Assembly: GCA_016779385.1 (NCBI GenBank)
Contig: JADHNT010000002.1
Coordinates: 1-63,294 of the forward strand
Source of the DNA: Pseudomonadales bacterium
GTDB lineage: Bacteria > Pseudomonadota > Gammaproteobacteria > Pseudomonadales > Azotimanducaceae
Direction of reading: 5' to 3'
DNA: 63,294 bases
Shown: one piece after another, positions 57,591-63,294 of the stretch
Layout: every line of letters begins with the position of its first letter
Position numbering within the stretch: position 1 is the stretch's first letter
Translations under genes and position numbers: made by a program
The notes under the pieces: generated by a model
Database searches by the model: none
Seen by the model: only the letters and a program-made list of their open reading frames with translations
Told to the model about the DNA's origin: nothing

Positions 57591-58991
57591 GTGCCCTCCA
57601 GCCTGGGGCCTCGCCTTCAGGGCTGGCTGCGCCAACCCAACGCACCTCTCCGGCGCCGTCTGCTGCTGGCGGCTGCTGCGCTGCTCCTGCTGTTCCTCTC
57701 CATAACGGGCTTCGTACTCGACGGCGCCTTCCGGGCGAGCATCGACGACTCGGCCCGGGCCCAGCTACGCCTGCGGGTGCTGAACCTTTTGAGCGTGGCG
57801 GAATGGCGGGACGGGGGGCTCGTGCTGCCCCCGGGCCTGTCCGAGGCGCGCTACAACCGTCCTGGCTCCGGCCTCTACGCCCGGCTCTTCGATGGGGAGA
57901 CGGGCCTTGCTTGGCAGAGCCTGAGCCTGAGTCATAGCGGCGTCTCCCTGCCCGCGCCCCTGGCCATGCCTCCGGGCGGAGAGGCCTTCGACCGCATTGC
58001 CACGGCGGAGGGCGCGCCCCTCTATCGCTTCACCTTTGGCCTGCTCTGGGAGGGGCCCGAGGGTGATGTGCCCTATCGCCTCGAGGTGAGCTTCAGCCAG
58101 CAGCCCTTCCAGCAGGAAGCTCGAGGCTTTCGTCGGTCCCTTTGGCTCTGGCTCGGCGGGGCGACGGTCGCCCTCCTGCTGCTGCAAATGGCGCTGCTAC
58201 GCGCTGCCCTCGCGCCCCTGGGCCGCATGGCCCAGGCCGTGGAGGCGCTGGAACGGGGGGAGGAGGGGACCCTGGCTCGGCCCTGGCCCCTCGAGCTGTC
58301 GGGTCTGGCGAAGAATCTGGAAGCGCTGCTAGCCTCGGAGCGGGCGCGGCAAAAACGCTATCGCACCACCCTCGACGATTTGGCCCACAGCCTGAAGACG
58401 CCCCTGGCCATTCTGCGGAACACGCGGCGAGAAGATGAGGGGGAGCGGAGCACGCAGCTTTCCCGCATGGAAAGCATCGTGGCCCATCACCTGAAGCGGG
58501 CGAGCCTGGGGACGAGCCCCCTCACCTTCGATGCCGTGCCCCTGGCCTCCCACAGTGAGCGATTGCTGGCGGGGCTACGGCGCCTCCACGCTGATCGGGG
58601 CCTGACCCTGACGGCAGCGCTCGACCCTTCCCTCGCCGTAGCTGTGGATGAGCGCGATCTCTACGACATCCTCGGCAATCTTTTGGATAACGCCTGCAAA
58701 TACGGCCGCAGTCGCGTGCATCTGCGCGCCGAGGGCACGGCGGACGCGGTGAAGCTTTGGGTAGAAGATGACGGTCCGGGTATTCCGGAAGCGCTGCATG
58801 GCTACGTGCTCACTCGGGGCGCTCGGGCGGACACGGCGCAGCAGGGGCAGGGCATCGGGCTGGCGATGGTGACGGAGCGGGTGGCGAGCTATGGCGGTGC
58901 CCTCGATATAGGCACCTCCTCCTTCGGCGGCGCGGCCGTGGGTGTCACCTTGCCCCGGGCTTCGCGTCCCGCGCCGGAATCGCGCGCCTAG
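57591..58991 (+). CDS. PhoQ-like sensor histidine kinase
   Basis: This 466-residue kinase has membrane helices at about 24-44 and 184-206 around a 140-residue periplasmic sensor. Next come a short HAMP-like segment, the H-box LDDLAHSLKTPLA (His266), N-box NLLDNACKYGR, G1 DDGPGIPE and G2 GQGIGLAM. LAHSLKTPLA is typical of PhoQ relatives. The periplasmic domain is less acidic than enteric PhoQ, so magnesium sensing should not be assumed. GTG 57591 lies close to AGGGG. The stop overlaps the convergent gene. Confidence 0.92.
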   Translation: MPSSLGPRLQGWLRQPNAPLRRRLLLAAAALLLLFLSITGFVLDGAFRASIDDSARAQLRLRVLNLLSVAEWRDGGLVLPPGLSEARYNRPGSGLYARLFDGETGLAWQSLSLSHSGVSLPAPLAMPPGGEAFDRIATAEGAPLYRFTFGLLWEGPEGDVPYRLEVSFSQQPFQQEARGFRRSLWLWLGGATVALLLLQMALLRAALAPLGRMAQAVEALERGEEGTLARPWPLELSGLAKNLEALLASERARQKRYRTTLDDLAHSLKTPLAILRNTRREDEGERSTQLSRMESIVAHHLKRASLGTSPLTFDAVPLASHSERLLAGLRRLHADRGLTLTAALDPSLAVAVDERDLYDILGNLLDNACKYGRSRVHLRAEGTADAVKLWVEDDGPGIPEALHGYVLTRGARADTAQQGQGIGLAMVTERVASYGGALDIGTSSFGGAAVGVTLPRASRPAPESRA

Positions 58992-59194
58992 CTGTCGCTA
59001 TCCCGAAGCGCTTCTGAGTAGGCGCGCTGCCCCGAGCCGTCGAGCGTATGCCGCACCGTAATGGGCTGGCAGCACACGGGGCAGTCCTCGATGGCCTCGA
59101 AAGCGCCAGCGCCGAAGGCGGCTTCGCTTTCGTCGTAGAGGCTCTCGAAGCCTTCCCCGCAGTAGGGGCAGGTGAGGTCGACGGGTTCTAGCAT
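58988..59194 (-). CDS. CPXCG-motif cysteine-rich protein
   Basis: The 68-residue protein has CPYCGE near the start and CPVCCQPI in the middle, forming a predicted zinc ribbon. The acidic middle (LYDESEAAFG) and short His-containing tail fit the CPXCG-motif family, of unknown function. ATG 59194 lies four bases after the DUF349 stop. The longer open frame runs back into the DUF349 gene and is rejected. It converges on the sensor kinase with a four-base overlap. Confidence 0.85.
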   Translation of the reverse strand: MLEPVDLTCPYCGEGFESLYDESEAAFGAGAFEAIEDCPVCCQPITVRHTLDGSGQRAYSEALRDSDS

Positions 59195-59198
59195 GGCC

Positions 59199-62099
59199 CT
59201 AGCGCTGAAGGGCCGCTTGGGCCCGAGCCGCGAGGCCCCAACCCTCTTCCTCCGCCCCCGGGGTGGCCAGCAGGCGCAGGGCCGCGGCCATGGCGCGCTG
59301 CTGCGGATCGTCCTCCGCCGGGCCCTTCCCCAGCCCCGAGGCCAGCCGCGCGACCTGCCGCGCGAGGCGCAGCTGGGCATCGCTGGCGGGGCTATCCACC
59401 CCTAGGGCCATCTCCAAATCGATGCAGGCTTCCCGGCGGGCCGTGCTGTCGGCCGTCGCTGCGGCCCGGGCGCTCAGGACCTCGGCCAAGGCGGCATCGT
59501 CTACGACCGTGGGTAGGGCCTGCCCCGCGCGCTCTGCCTCGCAGCACTGCGCATCAAGCGTCAGGATCGTCGCCAGCTCCGCCGTGGCTGCCTGCTGATT
59601 CAGGCGCCGTTTGGCATGCTTAATCCCATCCAGGGCCTGCTCCGCGGCCTTGCGAACGGCGTCCAGCTGCCGTGGGCCACGCCGGGGCAGGGCCCGAAGC
59701 GCCTGGCGCAGGGCGTCCACGGGAAGGGCGTTGAGGGTCGCCTCGTCCTGGGCCTGGGCCGTGCCGGCGGCTACCTGCTGGGTCAGGTCGCGCAGGGCCT
59801 GGGTTTCCGCGTTGGCGGCCTCCTTGGCTTCGCTGCGGGCTTTCTGCAGCTGGCCAAAGATGGCGTCGCAGTGGCCTCGGAAGGTGGTCCAGAGGGCCCG
59901 GTCGACCTTCCGCGGCGTGATGTCGATTTCCGCCCAGCGCCGCTGGAGCGCTTTGCACTGCTCCGCGGCCTCCCGGCTGCCCTCGGCCACGAGGGCCTCG
60001 GCCTCCGCGACGAGGGCGCGCTTGGCCTCCACGTTCGCCTGCCAGCGGGCCTCGAGTTGGGTTTTCAGACCACGCATGCGAGAGAAGAAGGGGCCCGCGA
60101 GGCGTCGCCCGCCGTTATCCACGGGCTCATGCTCTCGCCACTGGGCGTTGCTATGGCGATAGAGGCGGTCGAGGGTTTTCCAATCGGGCGCCTCCCAGTT
60201 CACCGCATCGAGGGTTTCCTCAAGAGTCTTCAGGAGCGCCTCCCGCGCGGCGGTGTTCGCAGCCCGCAGCTGATTCTGTGCTTCAAAGGCCGCCCGCGCC
60301 GGTTCGAAGGCCGCTTCCGCTGCGGCGTCGAAGCGCTTCTGCAGGGCTTTGCCCGCTTCCCCTCGGGCCGGGCCCAGGCCATTCCAGGCGCCCCGCAGGG
60401 CTTTGACATCCTCTGCTCGCTGCTTGCCTGCGGCCTCCCGAGCCTCAGCGGTCTCACCATCGACGGCGGTGGCGGTCAGGGCTTCGAGCTGGGCGATGAG
60501 GCCTTCCCGGGCCTCTAGGCTCGCCTCAAAGAGCTGGTCCCGCAGGGCCTGGTAGCGGGCCTCGAGGGCCTCAAGGTCGATGCCGCTTTGATGCACCGGG
60601 GGCAGGGCCGGGTGCAGGGTTTTCAGCTCTGCGAGCATGCCGCCCGCGGCTTTGGTTTGTTCGCTTGCCAGGGCCCGGTCGAAGCGTTGAACCCGCTTTT
60701 CCGCCCGCTCCTTGGCGCGCTGGGCCAGGGCGTCGAGGGCGCGCGCCGTTTGGCTTAAGGCATCGCGCTGGCGCCGGGCCGCGAGGACCTCCGGGGGCAG
60801 GGCCCCTTCCCGGGGCCAGGCGAGGGCCGTGACCCACGCCTCGAGGGTCTGGAGCGCTTCCCCAAGGGCGCCAGCACTGGCCCAGAGCTGGGCCGCGGCT
60901 TCCGGATCCTTCGGGGGATGCTCGGGGACCTCGGGAAGCTCGACGGGCATCTCGGGCAGCGAGCCTGCGGCATGGAGCCGCTCGAGGGCGGCGACGCGAT
61001 CGCCGAGGGCCTGGGCCAGGTGCGTAAAGGTGTTTTTCAGGGGCGTGAGCACGGCGTCGGGCAGGGAGGGCTCGCTCGCGAGGGCGTCCTCCCAGCGCGT
61101 GGTCTCAAGGGCCAGGGCCGTTTGCAGGCTGGCGAGGAGTGGTGCCCCCGTTCCGGGGGTGCCTTCCCCCCGGCTGATGCGCAGATCCGCGTCGGCGAGG
61201 AGGGCCTCTACGCCTTCCAGCTGGGCCTTCAGCTGGTCCCGCTTTTGCGCCGCGGCGGCCTCCAGGGCTGCGGCGGCGTCGGCGGCGCGCTTCTCCTCGG
61301 CGAGCCGCGCATCGAGGCGAGCGAGGCTGTGATCAAAGGCCGCAAGGGCTGCCGCGCCGGCCTTGGCGCCATCGCCGAAATGCTCGAGGGTTTGGGCGAG
61401 GCTGGCCAGCGCCGCCCGGTGTTCACTTCGCTGACGCTCGGCGCTCTGGTAGCGCTCCAGCAGGTGCCCATCGTCCGTACCCTGGGCGTGGGCCGCGAGG
61501 CGCTGGCTTTGCGCTTCAAGCTCGAGCACGAGGGCCTCGAGGGCCTTGCGGGCGCCGCGGTAGTGCTCGAGGCGGGCTCGGAGCTGCTGCGCAACGGCCT
61601 TGTCCTTGCTGCGCACCTGCTTCTCAAGGGTTCGCAGCGCGCTGTGGTGATGCACCCGCGCTGCCGCGGCGGCCCGCACCGCCGGTGCCGGATGGCGCGA
61701 CGCGATGTGGGCAAAGGTGTCCTCTTCCTTCAGCGCTGCGAGCACCGGTTCGAAGTGCTCCGGCTCCCGACAGGCGTCGATGAGCTGGCGCAGCGTAGCT
61801 TCCTCGAGCCCCTCCATGAGCGGTGCCAGCGCTGTGCCTGCGAGGAGCAGCTCCCCGAGCACGACCCGGGCGGCCCCGCCCACCCCGGGGGTGGCCAGGT
61901 GTTCCACACACAGGGCGGCGTCGCTAAGGTGTCGCAGGGCACTTTCCCGAACGGCGCCGTCCTCGTCTTCGGTCATGACAGCCAGGAGCTTTTCCCGATC
62001 CTTTTCCGGATCAAGTTTCGCCAGGGCGGCCAGGCGACGGGCGGGGTCCGGGGCCGTGAGGTCGGTCCCCGTGAGCTGCTGCAGGTAGCGAGTAATCAT
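59199..62099 (-). CDS. DUF349 coiled-coil protein with HEAT-like N-terminus
   Basis: This 966-residue cytosolic protein is almost wholly helical. Residues 1-165 contain HEAT-like units (EDGAVRESALRHLSDAALC, PAPAVRAAAAARVH). The remainder has long Ala/Glu/Arg/Gln coiled coils with repeated DUF349 domains marked by W-containing motifs such as LWASAG, LRGAWNGLG and LQRRWAEID. The family is common in gammaproteobacteria and its function is unknown, though a structural or RNA/ribosome role has been suggested by its architecture only. The ribosome site before ATG 62099 is weak. It sits mid-operon. Confidence 0.88.
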   Translation of the reverse strand: MITRYLQQLTGTDLTAPDPARRLAALAKLDPEKDREKLLAVMTEDEDGAVRESALRHLSDAALCVEHLATPGVGGAARVVLGELLLAGTALAPLMEGLEEATLRQLIDACREPEHFEPVLAALKEEDTFAHIASRHPAPAVRAAAAARVHHHSALRTLEKQVRSKDKAVAQQLRARLEHYRGARKALEALVLELEAQSQRLAAHAQGTDDGHLLERYQSAERQRSEHRAALASLAQTLEHFGDGAKAGAAALAAFDHSLARLDARLAEEKRAADAAAALEAAAAQKRDQLKAQLEGVEALLADADLRISRGEGTPGTGAPLLASLQTALALETTRWEDALASEPSLPDAVLTPLKNTFTHLAQALGDRVAALERLHAAGSLPEMPVELPEVPEHPPKDPEAAAQLWASAGALGEALQTLEAWVTALAWPREGALPPEVLAARRQRDALSQTARALDALAQRAKERAEKRVQRFDRALASEQTKAAGGMLAELKTLHPALPPVHQSGIDLEALEARYQALRDQLFEASLEAREGLIAQLEALTATAVDGETAEAREAAGKQRAEDVKALRGAWNGLGPARGEAGKALQKRFDAAAEAAFEPARAAFEAQNQLRAANTAAREALLKTLEETLDAVNWEAPDWKTLDRLYRHSNAQWREHEPVDNGGRRLAGPFFSRMRGLKTQLEARWQANVEAKRALVAEAEALVAEGSREAAEQCKALQRRWAEIDITPRKVDRALWTTFRGHCDAIFGQLQKARSEAKEAANAETQALRDLTQQVAAGTAQAQDEATLNALPVDALRQALRALPRRGPRQLDAVRKAAEQALDGIKHAKRRLNQQAATAELATILTLDAQCCEAERAGQALPTVVDDAALAEVLSARAAATADSTARREACIDLEMALGVDSPASDAQLRLARQVARLASGLGKGPAEDDPQQRAMAAALRLLATPGAEEEGWGLAARAQAALQR

Positions 62100-62150
62100 C
62101 GAAAGGTCTCGAGGTCTGGCCGGGGCGTGGGCCCCGGCGAAGAGGGTGGG

Positions 62151-62390
62151 CTAGAGGGCGTTGTGGGCCCCGTCACAAAGGGGCGCCTTGGCCGAAGCCT
62201 TGCACCCGCAAAAGTAGTAGGTCCTAGCTGCCGGCGCCTCGAAGGCCACGGGGGTGAAGTCCGTGCCCTTGTGGGAGCCATCGCAGAAGGGCTGCTTACT
62301 ACTGCGCCCACAGCTGCACCAAAACACCTTTTGCCCTTCCGTGAGTTCCACGGGGAAGGGCGCTTTCTGGGCTATAACGGCGTCGCTCAT
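62151..62390 (-). CDS. Tandem CDGSH iron-sulfur protein
   Basis: This 79-residue protein carries two CDGSH-type 2Fe-2S sites: Cys25, Cys27, Cys36, His40 (WCSCGRSSKQPFCDGSH) and Cys61, Cys63, Cys72, His76 (FCGCKASAKAPLCDGAH). Each has the 3Cys-1His ligand set of MitoNEET-type proteins. It probably transfers clusters or senses redox state in the cytosol. A strong AAGGAGAT is six bases before ATG 62390. It lies between the crotonase and DUF349 genes with gaps of 45 and 51 bases. Confidence 0.95.
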   Translation of the reverse strand: MSDAVIAQKAPFPVELTEGQKVFWCSCGRSSKQPFCDGSHKGTDFTPVAFEAPAARTYYFCGCKASAKAPLCDGAHNAL

Positions 62391-62435
62391 GGGCGATCTC
62401 CTTTCGCTGTTTGCAAGCCTTCGACCGAGGTGGTC

Positions 62436-63294
62436 TTAGCCAAAGTCCCGCTGATTCCACCAGGGGAAGAAGTCGGGCATGTCCGTGCTCGGCTTGCCGG
62501 TGAAGGCTGGGGGACGCTTCTCGAGGAAGGACATGACCCCTTCCTTTGCATCCGGGCCCCGACCCGTGCCGTAGACGCCCCGGGAATCGATTTTGTGCGC
62601 TTCCATGGGGTGGTCGGCGCCGAGCATGCGCCACATCATATGGCGAATGAGGGTGACGGAAATGGCGGAGGTGTTCTCGGCGATTTCCTTGGCAATTTCC
62701 TGGGCCCGGGGCAGGAGCGCCTCCGGTGCCAGCACTTCCTTCACGAGACCCCCAGCCAGGGCTTCCTGCCCGGAGAAGACGCGGCCGGAGTAGGCCCACT
62801 CCAGGGCCTGGCCAATGCCGACAACCCGCGGGAGGAAGTAGCTCGAGCAGGCCTCGGGGACGATCCCTCGGCGGGAGAAGACGAAGCCAAACTTGGCGTT
62901 CTCGGAGGCGAGGCGAATATCCATAGGCAACTGCATGGTCGCCCCCACGCCCACGGCTGGGCCGTTCACGGCGGCGATCATGGGCTTGTTGCATTCGTAG
63001 ATGCGCAGGGTCAGAAGACCACCGCCGTCCCGGGGGGGCAGGGCGCTTTTTTCTTCGCTCCGGCCCTGGGCGTCGTAGTCGAAGGTTTCCCCGCCCTTCT
63101 CCAGGTCAGCGCCGGCGCAGAAGCCCCGGCCTTCGCCGGTTACGATGATGGCGCGGACGTTGTCGTCGGCGTCCGCCGCGTCCAGGGCGGCGATCATCTC
63201 GTGCATCATGGTGTTGTTGAACGCATTCAGCCGATCGGGCCGATTCAGGGTGAGGGTCAGCACCCCGCCCTCGAGCTCATAGCGAATCGTTTCA
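62436..63294 (-). CDS. Enoyl-CoA hydratase/isomerase family protein (5' end beyond window)
   Basis: The visible 286 codons run open to the right edge. The first ATG/GTG-like codon at 63263 is internal, because the frame continues upstream as ETIRYELEGGVLTLTLNRP, the usual N-terminus of crotonases. The oxyanion-hole blocks are GEGRGFCAGADL and AVNGPAVGVGAT. A catalytic Glu is in RRGIVPEACSSYFLP. MDIRLASENAKFGFVFSRRG (core ASENAKFGFVF) is typical. It would act in fatty-acid or aromatic CoA thioester degradation; the exact reaction cannot be assigned. Confidence 0.9.
   Translation of the reverse strand, partial: ETIRYELEGGVLTLTLNRPDRLNAFNNTMMHEMIAALDAADADDNVRAIIVTGEGRGFCAGADLEKGGETFDYDAQGRSEEKSALPPRDGGGLLTLRIYECNKPMIAAVNGPAVGVGATMQLPMDIRLASENAKFGFVFSRRGIVPEACSSYFLPRVVGIGQALEWAYSGRVFSGQEALAGGLVKEVLAPEALLPRAQEIAKEIAENTSAISVTLIRHMMWRMLGADHPMEAHKIDSRGVYGTGRGPDAKEGVMSFLEKRPPAFTGKPSTDMPDFFPWWNQRDFG

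Overview
The window is GC-rich chromosomal DNA from a gammaproteobacterium. The evidence is a complete System I cytochrome c maturation operon (ccmABCDEFGHI), a smc-zipA-ligA block of the kind seen in Pseudomonas and its relatives, a Zur-box-like palindrome before a ZnuD-like receptor, and other gammaproteobacterial families (UbiG, RarD, DUF349, DUF3014, DUF481, DinG). The exact genus cannot be read from the sequence. Coding density is very high: no gap between genes exceeds about 200 bases, and I see no insertion sequence, integrase, prophage, rRNA or CRISPR array. Both edges cut genes: a glutathione peroxidase on the left and an enoyl-CoA hydratase family protein on the right.

Layout: 1-5.6 kb holds gpx (end), nei, ubiG, an iron-sulfur (6-4) photolyase, an EVE protein, rarD and an HNH nuclease behind a possibly structured leader. 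5.6-10.8 kb is a minus-strand run: hisI, cysS, a degraded flavin monooxygenase relative, an unknown protein and a lipid-anchored carboxylesterase. 10.8-13.1 kb is a ZnuD-like TonB receptor with a zinc-type operator and a His/Asp/Glu repeat tract. 13.1-18.1 kb is asnS with a heterodimeric ABC exporter. 18.2-24.6 kb has a DUF3014 protein, a COG3146 acyltransferase and an RND efflux pair. 24.6-27.2 kb holds a DUF4396 membrane protein with a small exported partner, a FecR-domain protein with slippery repeats, tRNA-Arg(CCT) and a tiny lipoprotein. 27.2-30.8 kb has a DUF481 protein, two glycosyltransferase-like enzymes, a rhomboid protease and map. 30.8-38.4 kb is the ccm operon. 38.5-47.2 kb is smc-zipA-ligA, an SLT-like lipoprotein and an amidase. 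47.2-56.5 kb has an OYE-family reductase, a PQQ-type sugar dehydrogenase, dinG, an eIF2B-like protein, a pitrilysin-type protease and a glycerate kinase. 56.6-63.3 kb has a PepSY/two-component operon facing a crotonase-CDGSH-DUF349-CPXCG operon.

Most of the window is core genome, and no unmistakably new multi-gene system is visible. The leads I think deserve a second look are: the zinc-controlled receptor with its expandable metal-binding loop; the systematic overlap of stop codons between convergent genes; the degraded flavoprotein with its unknown neighbour; the eIF2B-alpha-like protein that lacks the isomerase cysteine; the duplicated C-terminal domain of CcmI; and several inverted repeats in leaders (HNH gene, tRNA-Arg, protease/kinase divergent region).
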